Assembly: GCA_910586205.1 (NCBI GenBank)
Contig: CAJUGD010000011.1
Coordinates: 48,235 to 112,234 of the forward strand
Length of the DNA stretch: 64,000 nt
Reading direction: 5' to 3'
From: an uncultured Lachnospiraceae bacterium
Lineage (GTDB): Bacteria; Bacillota; Clostridia; Lachnospirales; Lachnospiraceae
How positions within the stretch are numbered: position 1 is the stretch's first letter; each line of letters begins with the position of its first letter. Below the pieces are notes generated by a model that saw only the letters and a list, made by a program, of their open reading frames with translations, had not been told where the DNA came from and made no database searches. The position numbers and the translations under genes were made by a program. Of the stretch, positions 18,584 through 27,278 are shown piece after piece.

Positions 18584-19498
18584 TTAAAAGATTTTCCGGT
18601 CTGTAAACCGCTTAGACAGCTCATTGGCCGTCACCATCAGAATCAGGCCCACCACGGACCGCAAAAGTCCCACTGCTGTGGAAAAACTGTATTGCCTGCT
18701 GATTAAGCCCATCCGGTACACATAAGTATCCAGCACGTCTCCTGTCTTATAAACCATAGGCGAATACAGGTTATAGATCTGGTCAAACCCTGCGCTTAAA
18801 ATACTGGTCAGGCTCATGGCTGCCATCAAAAGAATGATCGGAAGCATTCCCGGAAGGGTAATATGCCATACCCGCTTCCACCAGGTAGCCCCGTCCATGG
18901 CTGCCGCCTCATGAAGCCCCGGATCAATGGCAGTGATTGCTGCTAAGTAAACAATAGAATTATATCCGAACTCCTTCCATACGTCCGTGGCAATGATCAT
19001 GGGACGAAACCAGGTATTGCTTCCCAAAAAATTAATCTTTTCCAGACCCAAAGCCGCCAAAAGCTGGTTCACCGGCCCGTCCAGGTTAACCATATTGACC
19101 ACCACTGCCGCCAGCACTACCCAGGACAGGAAGTGGGGAAGATACACAATCGTCTGTATGGTCTTTTTCAGGAATTTCACCCGGATCTCATTGAGCAGAA
19201 TGGCAAATACAATGGCCATCAAGGTTCCCAGTAAGATCTTGCCCACCGCAATCACCAGCGTATTGGTAAAAATCTGTCCGATATCCGGCAGCTCAAGCAT
19301 ATACTGAAAATGCTCCATACCTACAAACTTTGATCCCATAATCCCCTTTGCCGGCACATAATCCTGAAATGCCATGACAATCCCTATCATGGGTACAAAA
19401 CAAAACACTGCTACAAATGCCATACCTGGCAGCATCATCAAATGAAACATTGCCTGGGTTCCCATTCCATCCCTGCTTCGGGATTTTCCTTGGCTCAT
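18584..19498 (-). CDS. carbohydrate ABC transporter permease (LplB type)
   Basis: 304-residue membrane permease of the CUT1 family (LplB/YtcP-system partner). Hydrophobic segments include PGMAFVAVFCFVPMIGIVMAF and TIVYLPHFLSWVVLAAVVV; EAA loop HEAAAMDGATWWKRVWHITLP. The ribosome site AGGAGG lies eight bases before ATG 19498. Forms the heterodimeric pore with the gene at 17678 and receives substrate from the lipoprotein at 19571. Substrate in this context is probably an isomalto- or related gluco-oligosaccharide, inferred from neighbouring GH66 and GH13 enzymes. Confidence 0.88.
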   Translation of the reverse strand: MSQGKSRSRDGMGTQAMFHLMMLPGMAFVAVFCFVPMIGIVMAFQDYVPAKGIMGSKFVGMEHFQYMLELPDIGQIFTNTLVIAVGKILLGTLMAIVFAILLNEIRVKFLKKTIQTIVYLPHFLSWVVLAAVVVNMVNLDGPVNQLLAALGLEKINFLGSNTWFRPMIIATDVWKEFGYNSIVYLAAITAIDPGLHEAAAMDGATWWKRVWHITLPGMLPIILLMAAMSLTSILSAGFDQIYNLYSPMVYKTGDVLDTYVYRMGLISRQYSFSTAVGLLRSVVGLILMVTANELSKRFTDRKIF

Positions 19499-19570
19499 CT
19501 TTTATTCCTCCTGCTTTTCCTTAATACTCTTGAAATCTCGCTGCGCCCTATTTGTTTTCTGCTCTTTATC

Positions 19571-21265
19571 TCACGGCTCCCCTGCCAGCGCTTCCTCGAT
19601 CTCCGCCGTAATCTTCTCTCCGCCCTGGGCTTTCCAGTCTGCCACAAAATCATCAAAACCATCCAGAGGAATGGAACCTGTGACAATTCCCACAAATACC
19701 TCCTCCTCCATTTTCCCTAAGCTGGCGCTGCTCTTTTTCATGGTCTTGGTAGTTCCCCGAAAGACAGGCAGCTCCCACTCAAACTGTTCATTCTTTGTCA
19801 GGCTCTCGATCAGCTCAATGCCGCACATACGGGATGTATACTTGGCCCAATCATTGACTTCCGGCTCTGGCTCTGACTGGTAACGCCGGATGGATTCCAC
19901 AATGCTCTTAGATTCTGCCGTGCGCACCTGTTCCATGGTAATTTCTTCGTTTAGGCACCCCTTAATATCTGCATAGTCATCCAAAAGGGACGTGTAAGCA
20001 TTGACCTCCACCTGGAACGGCCTTGCAGAATTGTCTACGCCTTGGCTGATGTATGCCGCCACCTCCGGCGCTTCTTCTTCCAGCCCCGGGTGATTTACCA
20101 CATCGTCAAAAAACAGATTCAGCATTTTTACGATCACTTCCGGATTGGAATAGCCCTTGCGCACCACCATATATCCGCTTCCCGCATTGCTGTGGGCCAC
20201 ATTAACCCGGCCGTCCTGGTCACATACCGTAAAGGCGGCAAACTGCGCCTCTGGGTTCATGCCTTTTACATTGTTTAAAAGCCAGTCCGGAATATGCCAG
20301 GGACCAAAGGCAATGCCAAGCTGGTTGTTCGTCAAAAGCGCCGTAATGTCATCCCATGTCCGCGTCCCGAACTGAGGATCCAAAACCCCCTCATCAAACC
20401 ATTCTGCCAACTGTCCCAATGTCTCTTTCATCTCCGGCGTCACAGAGCCATATACCACAGCCCCATTATCATCCCGGATCCACAGCTTTGGAAATGCACC
20501 AAAAGCTGAAGTCACCGCATTGATGGTATAGCCGCTTCCGCCGTAATCATCTGCTGTCAGGTAAGGCACAAAGGCCATGCCCACCGGATTGCCGGATTTG
20601 CCCGGATCCTTTTCTAAAAAGGTTCTGGCAATCAGCTCCAGCTCCTCAATGGTCAGGCAGTGATCCTCATCTTCATCCACCGTAATCCCGGTCTTTTCCA
20701 GCCAGTCCTGCCTTACATACGCCACACAAGGCGCACTGTCCAGATTCGTCCCCGGTATGGCCATCAGCCTTCCGTCATAAGTGGCTGTATCCAGGCAGCG
20801 TCCGCCATAGGAATCATAGATTTCCTTAATATAGTCACTGGCATATTCTTCATAGGCGTCTGTCAGATCCTCCACCAGCTCATTTTCCACCAGCTCATCT
20901 AAAATATCCTTAGATCCGATAAACAGGGCGTCCGGAAGCTCTCCGGACGCAATAGCTAAGGACACCTGCCGGTCATAATCCTCCCCGTTGGCCTCAAAGT
21001 CGTCCAATATCCTCACATTCAGCTTATCCATCACATACCGGGTATAAGCATTGTCCTCATAAGTATCCCCTTCCGGGAACTTGGGATTTGCCAAAGTCCT
21101 GCGCCCCATAGAACACGAAAGCACCTCATGATAGCTTCCCATAGCTCCCGCTTCGGCCGCAACAGGATCCTGGTTCTTCTTTCCGCCCTGGCTGCAGCCC
21201 GAAAGCCCTGCTGCCATCACACATGCAAGCCCTGCCATATACCATCTCATACTATGCCCTTTCAT
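19571..21265 (-). CDS. extracellular sugar-binding lipoprotein of the ABC transporter
   Basis: 564-residue solute-binding protein of the large LplA-like CUT1 type, anchored by lipid on Cys24 (lipobox LSGC after a short hydrophobic stretch). Bi-lobed binding-protein sequence with ADDYGGSGYTI, WDDITALLTNNQ and an aromatic-rich second lobe. ATG 21265 is chosen because AGGAGG lies seven bases upstream; the ATG at 21271 is too close and the frame start at 21298 lacks a site. First gene of the transport operon behind its own promoter and palindromic operator. Substrate inferred from context as alpha-gluco-oligosaccharides. Confidence 0.88.
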   Translation of the reverse strand: MKGHSMRWYMAGLACVMAAGLSGCSQGGKKNQDPVAAEAGAMGSYHEVLSCSMGRRTLANPKFPEGDTYEDNAYTRYVMDKLNVRILDDFEANGEDYDRQVSLAIASGELPDALFIGSKDILDELVENELVEDLTDAYEEYASDYIKEIYDSYGGRCLDTATYDGRLMAIPGTNLDSAPCVAYVRQDWLEKTGITVDEDEDHCLTIEELELIARTFLEKDPGKSGNPVGMAFVPYLTADDYGGSGYTINAVTSAFGAFPKLWIRDDNGAVVYGSVTPEMKETLGQLAEWFDEGVLDPQFGTRTWDDITALLTNNQLGIAFGPWHIPDWLLNNVKGMNPEAQFAAFTVCDQDGRVNVAHSNAGSGYMVVRKGYSNPEVIVKMLNLFFDDVVNHPGLEEEAPEVAAYISQGVDNSARPFQVEVNAYTSLLDDYADIKGCLNEEITMEQVRTAESKSIVESIRRYQSEPEPEVNDWAKYTSRMCGIELIESLTKNEQFEWELPVFRGTTKTMKKSSASLGKMEEEVFVGIVTGSIPLDGFDDFVADWKAQGGEKITAEIEEALAGEP

Positions 21266-21343
21266 TACCATTCCTCCTCGTATAATATGTAATGACACGC
21301 GCCGTTTTCACACCGCCTGCCAAGTTGTTGGAACGCATTCCTG

Positions 21344-21364
21344 TTGTGAAACTTTGTTTCACAA
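21344..21364. promoter_or_regulatory. palindromic operator of the sugar-binding-protein operon
   Basis: Perfect 9-bp arms TTGTGAAAC and GTTTCACAA around a TTT centre. It lies just downstream of the -10 box of the promoter at 21381-21409, where a bound regulator would block or adjust transcription. It does not match the usual cre consensus. The binding protein is unknown; YesN-type regulator or a LacI-type repressor are candidates. Confidence 0.6.
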
Positions 21365-21380
21365 GCATACCTTATTATTT

Positions 21381-21409
21381 ATTATAATTTGTAAAATTTT
21401 CTCCGTAAA
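21381..21409 (-). promoter_or_regulatory. promoter of the sugar-uptake/glucan operon
   Basis: On the minus strand TTTACG, a 17-base spacer, then TATAAT (21386-21381). It reads into the lipoprotein gene and probably through the permeases, surface proteins and GH66 enzyme. Confidence 0.6.
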
Positions 21410-21481
21410 CGACAAAAAATACCGGATCATGTTACATTTTCCGGTATTTTTGTACAATTAAATTTCATCTTGAGACAATGT

Positions 21482-23185
21482 CTATGGTTCACCTGCCAGC
21501 CTTTTAGGAATCCTGACCACCACCCTGGTGCCCTCTCCTGTCCGGCTCTCAATCTTCAGTCCATATTCTGCCCCATAGTACAGACGGATCCGGTAATGCA
21601 CATTTTGCATCCCGTATCCTTTGGATCCTGCATTCAGCGCTTCCTCCATCTCCTTTGGAGACATTCCGCATCCATTATCCCTCACCTCAAATTCCAGGCA
21701 GTCCCCATCCTCACGGCCCAAAACCCACAGCTTTTTCTCTCCCTTCCCCTCTTTGTGATCCAATCCATGTCCAATGGCATTTTCCACCAGGGGCTGTAAA
21801 ATCAGATTCAGCATTTCATACTTCATCATAGATTCCTCCGCCTGCTGTTCCACCTGAAATTTGCCGGAATGCATGATACTCTGGATCCGGATATAAGAGC
21901 TGGTATTATCCCACTCCCCCTTTACTGTCGTGACGCTTTTTCCCTTATTCAGCGTAGTCCGGTAAAACGTGGACAAAAGCTGGGACATCTCACTGATCTC
22001 CAACTGATCCGCCATGATTGCCTTCCAGTTGATCAAGGATAAGCTGTTATATAGAAAATGAGGGTTGATCTGAGCCTGCAGCGCCTTCATCTCATACTCC
22101 TGCTGAGAAATCCTGCTTTTATAAACCTCATTCACCAAGGTATTCAGCCGCTCCATCATCCGGGAAAAGCTTTGGATCAGATGGCCGATCTCATCCTTAG
22201 ACTCCTCCTTAACCACTACCTGAAGATTCTCCCCCTCAATCTGATCAATGTTTTGAATCAGCCTGACCAAAGGCTGCACCACACATTTAGCCAATAAAAC
22301 ACTTACCATGAAAATAATGATCAGGCAAATCCCTACTGCGCCCACGATCAAAAATGTAATGCTGATTGCCGAGGAAGACACGGTGTTTAAAGGACGGTAC
22401 AGATAAATCTTCCAGCCATTGGCCGGGATCTCCCGCTTTTCCAGCACATAGTCCTCCAGACACTCTGCCCCGCAGGACAGCTCCTTTAAGGTCAGCCCCC
22501 AGGCGCTGCCTTCCTTCTCAGACACGGCAAAAGAATAGGCCGGCGACGCTCCTCCGTTGGCAATCATAATCCCATAATTGTTCTCAAAAAGACCGGAAAG
22601 CCAGCCAAACACCTCTTTGTAATCCAGTTCTATATACACCACGTTGGGCTTTGCTTTCTCTCTCCCGTAGATCCTGCAGTACAATTCCAGCACTCCCTGT
22701 TCGTCTGCTTTCCAGTGTATCCGGTAATCCTGGTATGCTTTTTCCGGCTGCGGCGCTTCTTCAATCCTTCTTAGAATATCCCCGTGGGGATACAAGGTCT
22801 CATTGGAGCTGTAGATGGTCAGACTTTGAATCTGAGGATAGAAAAGCTTCATCTGCCGGACTGCCGGGTCAATCACATCCCGGTAAGCCCGGTACATCTC
22901 CAGGTTGTCCTGATACTGTACCTCCAATGCCTGCCGGATATTCTCATCCCACACAAGATTCTGCATCACATGCTGATACATGGCCAGGGAAGAATCCATC
23001 CGCAGCACACTCTGCTCCAACGTTTCCCTTAAAACCTCCCTCTCCCGCTGGATCAATAGCCTTCTGGTCTGCAGATAGCAGAAGATCCCCAGAATCACCA
23101 CCGGAATCAGGCTGACTGCCAGATGGCTTAGAAACACCTTTTTCCGAAAAGCCAGATTTTTATACCATTTCCCCACATCTGCCAT
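21482..23185 (-). CDS. YesM-type sensor histidine kinase
   Basis: 567-residue membrane kinase. One N-terminal helix (KKVFLSHLAVSLIPVVILGIF), a ~240-residue extracellular sensor region, a second helix (ITFLIVGAVGICLIIIFMVSVLLA), a HAMP linker, then a His_kinase domain with His376 in QINPHFLYNSL and the ATP-binding N and G boxes (EFEVRDNGCGMS, GYGMQNVHYRI). The frame could open at 23302 inside the regulator gene. ATG 23185 has GGGAGG four bases upstream and lies 26 bases after the regulator's stop, so it is chosen. It phosphorylates the partner response regulator encoded upstream; such pairs normally control the adjacent sugar transporter. Confidence 0.9.
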   Translation of the reverse strand: MADVGKWYKNLAFRKKVFLSHLAVSLIPVVILGIFCYLQTRRLLIQREREVLRETLEQSVLRMDSSLAMYQHVMQNLVWDENIRQALEVQYQDNLEMYRAYRDVIDPAVRQMKLFYPQIQSLTIYSSNETLYPHGDILRRIEEAPQPEKAYQDYRIHWKADEQGVLELYCRIYGREKAKPNVVYIELDYKEVFGWLSGLFENNYGIMIANGGASPAYSFAVSEKEGSAWGLTLKELSCGAECLEDYVLEKREIPANGWKIYLYRPLNTVSSSAISITFLIVGAVGICLIIIFMVSVLLAKCVVQPLVRLIQNIDQIEGENLQVVVKEESKDEIGHLIQSFSRMMERLNTLVNEVYKSRISQQEYEMKALQAQINPHFLYNSLSLINWKAIMADQLEISEMSQLLSTFYRTTLNKGKSVTTVKGEWDNTSSYIRIQSIMHSGKFQVEQQAEESMMKYEMLNLILQPLVENAIGHGLDHKEGKGEKKLWVLGREDGDCLEFEVRDNGCGMSPKEMEEALNAGSKGYGMQNVHYRIRLYYGAEYGLKIESRTGEGTRVVVRIPKRLAGEP

Positions 23186-23211
23186 CCTTCCTCCCATCCA
23201 AAGCCCGCCAT

Positions 23212-24717
23212 CTATCGACGATATTGCTCCGGCGTCACCCCGTATTCGTTGCGAAAGCTGCGGCAGAAATAAGACACACTTCCATACCCTACCTGCTCGC
23301 AAATATCACTGATCTTCATATTGGTGTTCTTCAACAGCTCTCTGGCCTTTTCCATTCTGATGTTTTTTATATACTTGTTAATGCCAATCCCCTTTTCCTG
23401 GATAAAAATGCTGCTCAGATAATGGGGCGTCCTAAAAGCCTTCTCAGCCAAAAGATCCAGGCTTAAAGGCTGGTCATAATGTTCTTTAATATACTGTTCC
23501 ACCAGGGCAATGGTTCTTTTGGGCGAATCCTCTCCTGCCTGAAACAAATTCTCCACATCTTCTGTCACCTGCCAGATCAATGCCTCCAAATCAGTAAAGT
23601 TCCCGCAGGAATAAAGCTTTTCCACCAGCCCGGCCAAACGATCCTTTCCGTCCGAAAGCTCTTTTACTAAAATCTTGAGCAGGCTGGCACAGACAAAACG
23701 GGTATAAATATACGACTGAAATCCATTGTTCCGGCACACTTCCATGAGAATCTCCACATTCCTTCTCAAGCTGTAGCCGTCACGGCAGGCCACATCCTTT
23801 TCAATCGCCTGCAAAAGCTGTCCGTCGCTGATCTTTACTGATTCCCGCGGCTCCTGGTTTCTTCTGGGGTACACATAGCTGTCCTGATAGAAAAAACGCT
23901 CCTCTAAACTTCTCTCTGTCTGGCGATATGCATTTCCCATATCTTCTCCGCCTTCAATCCGACCGCTTACGGCCAGATAGCATATTTTGCCAAACTCTTT
24001 TTCCACTGCCAAGTGAATGCACCTGGCCAGCTCCTGTAAGTATTCTTCCTTTAAGTCCATGCCTTTTAGGAAAAACACTCCTTGGGAGGGCGTCAGATCC
24101 AGAAAGTCAAATTCACCGGAAATCACCCCCCCTGACAGGTTGGAAAACCCTTTTATGTCTGAGATCACACTCCCAAATACATCTTCCTCAAACTCAATCA
24201 CAATCAGCCTGGTATACTCTCTCAGGAAGCCGAGCTGTTCCCTGCCGTATTCCTGTATCAGCTTATCATAGGATACCTGGTTTAAAAGCCGCGCAATCAC
24301 ATAGCTTTTCAAAAAAGCTTCATTTTGGGTAATGGCTTCCTTTTCCCGCATCAGGCGCTCGACTACCCGGCCGATTACCCGGTTAAACTCTGCCGGATCC
24401 ACTGGTTTTAAGATATAATCCACTGCCTGCAGGGAAAGTGCCTGCTTCACATACTCAAAATCATCATAACCGCTGAAAAATATAATCTGCATATCCGGAA
24501 ACTGTTCCCTGACCTTTGCAGCCAGCTCTATGCCGTTTAAAAACGGCATTTTTACATCGGTCACCAAAATATCCGCAGGAAATTCCCCAAGCCCCTTTAA
24601 TGCCTCCATGCCATCCGGCGCTTCCCGGATCTCAAAGGTATATCCAAACTTATGCAGCAGAAAACGTATCCCCATACGTTCCGCATCCTCATCGTCTGCA
24701 ATCATCAGCCGGAACAT
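23212..24717 (-). CDS. YesN-type AraC-family response regulator
   Basis: 501-residue transcription factor. Receiver domain at residues 1-120 with acidic pocket IADDED and phospho-acceptor Asp54 (VTDVKMPF); a ~250-residue middle region of the YesN type; C-terminal AraC double helix-turn-helix (SLDLLAEKAFRTPHYLSSIF and SDICEQVGYGSVSYFCRSF). GTG 24729 overlaps the AAGGAGG itself, so ATG 24717, eleven bases downstream, is preferred. Immediately upstream of its kinase. Likely activates the glucan-uptake genes. Confidence 0.9.
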   Translation of the reverse strand: MFRLMIADDEDAERMGIRFLLHKFGYTFEIREAPDGMEALKGLGEFPADILVTDVKMPFLNGIELAAKVREQFPDMQIIFFSGYDDFEYVKQALSLQAVDYILKPVDPAEFNRVIGRVVERLMREKEAITQNEAFLKSYVIARLLNQVSYDKLIQEYGREQLGFLREYTRLIVIEFEEDVFGSVISDIKGFSNLSGGVISGEFDFLDLTPSQGVFFLKGMDLKEEYLQELARCIHLAVEKEFGKICYLAVSGRIEGGEDMGNAYRQTERSLEERFFYQDSYVYPRRNQEPRESVKISDGQLLQAIEKDVACRDGYSLRRNVEILMEVCRNNGFQSYIYTRFVCASLLKILVKELSDGKDRLAGLVEKLYSCGNFTDLEALIWQVTEDVENLFQAGEDSPKRTIALVEQYIKEHYDQPLSLDLLAEKAFRTPHYLSSIFIQEKGIGINKYIKNIRMEKARELLKNTNMKISDICEQVGYGSVSYFCRSFRNEYGVTPEQYRR

Positions 24718-24765
24718 AGCCTTCTGCACCTCCTTTTCAACATTTTTCTGCAGGCATGCCCGTTT

Positions 24766-26469
24766 TTACGAAATGACACTCCTGCTGTTTTCGGCATATG
24801 CCAGATACATCCGGGCCTCATAGGGCTTTAACACCCCGGCCTCCCTGTCCTCATAATTCCCAATCAGCAGTGTCTCCTGCTCCCATTCCTCAGTCAATGC
24901 ACACTCCACAGAATTTCCAAAAAAATTGCATATTACCAGCAAACGGCACTGCTCATTCTCCCGCACATAGGCAAAGACCTGCTCATCCTTTTCCATGAGC
25001 ATCAAAAACCGCCCGTCTGTCAGAACCGGATATTCCTTTCTTAAGGCCACCAGCCTTTGGTAGTACGCAAACACAGACCCCGGCACCCCTACCTGCGCCG
25101 CAGCGTTAATCTCCTTATAATTGGGATTTACCTTCATCCACGGCGTCCCGTCTGTAAATCCGGCATGAGTCCCATTGTCCCACTGCATCGGCGTCCTGGC
25201 ATTGTCCCGGCTTTTGGCATAAATGGATTCCATCACATCCTCTTTCTCATATCCTGCCTCCATCCGTTCCCGGTATAGATTCAGGGTCTCTATATCCCGG
25301 TATTCCTCAATCGGATAGCGGACATTGGTCATCCCCAGTTCTTCTCCCTGGTAAATATAGGGAGTCCCCTGCATTCCATGGAGCAGTGTCGCCAGCATCT
25401 TGGCTGACTCTGTGCGGTATCTTTTGTCATCTCCCCAGCGGGATACAATCCGGGGCAGATCGTGGTTATCCCAAAACAGGCTGTTCCAGCCGCATTGATA
25501 AAGGCTGGTCTGCCACTGATTTAAAATCTCCTTCAGCTTCAAAAAAGGCAGCGGCGCCAGATCCCATTTTTCCTTTCCTTCCTGCTGATCCAGGACAATA
25601 TGTTCAAACTGAAACACCATGGAAAACTCACTGTTATCCGGGCTGCTGTAAAGCTTTGCCAGCTCCGGAGTGGCTCCCCATGCTTCCCCCACTGTCACCA
25701 AATCCCCTTTCTGAAACGTTTCCCTGCTCAGCTCCCGAATATACGTGTGAAGCATTGGCCCGTTGTTGGTAATTTTCTCATCCGGAACCTTGGCAATCTG
25801 ATCGATCACATCCAGCCGGAAACCACCCACGCCCTTGTCCATCCACCATTTAATCATCTGGTATATCTCCTGGCGCACCTTTGGGTTATCCCAATTCAGA
25901 TCCGGCTGTTTGACGGAAAACTGATGAAAATAATACTGCCCTGCTTCCGGCGACCACTCCCAGGCTGAACCGCCAAAGCAGGCTTTCATATCATTCGGCG
26001 GCGCTTTTGGCTCCCCGTCCCTCCACACATAATAATCATGATAAGGATTCTCCTTCCCTGACTTTGCCTCCACAAACCAGAAATGTTCATCCGAGGTATG
26101 GTTCAGAACCAAATCCATGATAATGCGGATGCCCCGTTTCCCGGCCTCCGAGATCAGTTCTTCCATGTCTTTTAAGGTTCCAAACATAGGATCAATGTCC
26201 TGATAATCGGAAATATCATAGCCATTGTCATCCTGAGGTGATCGGCACACCGGCGAAAGCCAGACCGCATCCACTCCCAGCGTCTTCAGATAATCCAGCC
26301 GGCTGATGATTCCCTGCAGATCCCCGATCCCGTCCCCATTGCTGTCCTGAAAGCTTCTGGGATAAATCTGATAAATCACTGCATTCTGCCACCATTTCCC
26401 AAAAGAAGTTTTATCTATGTTCTCCATCTTTCCCTTCTCATCTGCCTCAAACTTATTCTCTCGCGCCAT
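24766..26469 (-). CDS. GH13 oligo-1,6-glucosidase / alpha-glucosidase
   Basis: 567-residue cytosolic GH13 enzyme of the oligo-1,6-glucosidase type, which removes glucose from the non-reducing end of isomalto-oligosaccharides. Conserved regions are DLVLNHTSD, GFRLDVIDQI with nucleophile Asp220, VGEAWGA with acid/base Glu262, and DNHDLPR with Asp337. The QDSNGDGIGDL calcium-site segment is present. No signal peptide, so it acts on imported sugar. ATG 26469 follows AAAAGGAG by seven bases; the frame's earlier start at 26541 has no site. Placed 48 bases upstream of the regulator pair, it completes the glucan locus. Confidence 0.92.
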   Translation of the reverse strand: MARENKFEADEKGKMENIDKTSFGKWWQNAVIYQIYPRSFQDSNGDGIGDLQGIISRLDYLKTLGVDAVWLSPVCRSPQDDNGYDISDYQDIDPMFGTLKDMEELISEAGKRGIRIIMDLVLNHTSDEHFWFVEAKSGKENPYHDYYVWRDGEPKAPPNDMKACFGGSAWEWSPEAGQYYFHQFSVKQPDLNWDNPKVRQEIYQMIKWWMDKGVGGFRLDVIDQIAKVPDEKITNNGPMLHTYIRELSRETFQKGDLVTVGEAWGATPELAKLYSSPDNSEFSMVFQFEHIVLDQQEGKEKWDLAPLPFLKLKEILNQWQTSLYQCGWNSLFWDNHDLPRIVSRWGDDKRYRTESAKMLATLLHGMQGTPYIYQGEELGMTNVRYPIEEYRDIETLNLYRERMEAGYEKEDVMESIYAKSRDNARTPMQWDNGTHAGFTDGTPWMKVNPNYKEINAAAQVGVPGSVFAYYQRLVALRKEYPVLTDGRFLMLMEKDEQVFAYVRENEQCRLLVICNFFGNSVECALTEEWEQETLLIGNYEDREAGVLKPYEARMYLAYAENSRSVIS

Positions 26470-26638
26470 ATCTATTCTCCTTTTCCTGAAAACCAGTCTC
26501 TGTAATAAAATCTCCATCACCATTTTATAGAATATTCTCAAAAATGTATAGAATAAATTTTCCTTATCTATAGTAATCCCTACACTTCTGTTACGTTCAC
26601 AGAAAAATCATCATCTGTCATCAAACCTCGCAGTGTTT

Positions 26639-26667
26639 TTGAAATGATCCTTTTTTCCTCTTATGGT
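26639..26667 (+). promoter_or_regulatory. putative promoter of the Y-RNA-like transcript
   Basis: TTGAAA (26639-26644), a 17-base spacer and TATGGT (26662-26667). The predicted start near 26674 is just before the first stable stem of the structured RNA at 26695. Confidence 0.45.
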
Positions 26668-26689
26668 AGGATATAGTTACCGAAAGGGT

Positions 26690-27230
26690 GATGGTTCCGG
26701 CTTACAGTTGTGGCATTTGAACCAGACGGTACCGCTGCCTCTGCAGTACGGTATGCCGCCGGAAGCATGAACATGACGCTCAGTTTGGGACTGAAGATTG
26801 TCATTTGACTTGATTTACGTGGGTTCGAATCCCACCGGTGAAAACCGTTGCTTAGTGGTTAAAGCGATCAAACGACACCTGTCACGTGTCTCTCAGAGGA
26901 GGAAGACGTGGAGTCTGCCCGCATGTTTTGATTTCAGGAAGGAACATGGTATCCTGCGGCCGCCGAGGAAACAAAACGACTGCAGCATTTCCGGACAAAA
27001 GAAAAGCGTGCAGCAGGGAGCCTGCCTGTACTGTCTGAGACGGCAAAACAAACCATATCCCATGATCCGATCAAGGGAATTACATACTGCTCCTGCACTT
27101 TGCCGTGCTTTGGCACAGGAAAACCAGGGAGAAAAAATTCCCTGAACGGAAAGCCGGATATCCCATTGTTTTGTCAGTCCGAACAGTCCGCAGAGCTCTT
27201 TGCGGCAGATTCCAGGTTGGAATCACAAAT
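26690..27230 (+). ncRNA. structured noncoding RNA region with Y RNA-like tRNA mimic
   Basis: About 540 bases without a credible gene but full of stable hairpins. A long 5' stem-loop pairs 26695-26701 (TTCCGGC) with 26758-26764 (GCCGGAA), GGCAT with ATGCC, and ends in CTGC-CTCT-GCAG. The tRNA mimic (26770-26927, separate entry) follows. Further hairpins are CAGGGA/TCCCTG (27125-27143), CCGCA/TGCGG (about 27188-27205) and GATTCCA/TGGAATC (27209-27225). Boundaries are inferred from these stems and the putative promoter. It ends ~50 bases before the slipin start without a T-run, so it could be a separate RNA processed from, or the 5' leader of, the slipin mRNA. Confidence 0.6.
26770..26927 (+). 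ncRNA. YrlA-type Y RNA core: permuted tRNA mimic
   Basis: Order along the RNA: outer stem AACATG-A-CG (26770-26778) paired with CGCATGTT (26920-26927); hairpin CAGT/ACTG; T arm GTGGG-TTCGAAT-CCCAC (26819-26835); mini-acceptor CGGT-GAAA-ACCG (26836-26847); two linker bases; D arm GCTT-AGTGGTTA-AAGC (26850-26865). TTGAT (26810-26814) pairs with ATCAA (26867-26871) in the place of the anticodon stem. A further hairpin GACAC-CTGTCAC-GTGTC (26874-26890) shows an Asp-like GTC loop. T arm before D arm with a tetraloop-closed acceptor is a circularly permuted tRNA, the known design of bacterial Y RNAs that bind Ro60. Identification rests on structure; the Ro60-binding motif itself was not identified. 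Confidence 0.65.
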
Positions 27231-27278
27231 TAACTGTAAATTTATGCTTATAATTACACGATTCTAAGGAGACCATCT

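Noticed and set aside
26819..26890. An ordinary tRNA-Asp gene (T loop TTCGAAT and a GTC anticodon-like loop)
   Set aside because: The arms are in the wrong order (T arm first), the acceptor is a closed four-pair hairpin, and eight bases separate the D arm from the GTC hairpin, so no normal cloverleaf can form.
26798..27145. 115-residue plus-strand frame and an antisense 60-residue frame
   Set aside because: Both lie within the structured RNA region, have no ribosome site, odd composition and no recognisable protein pattern; the frame begins inside the tRNA mimic.
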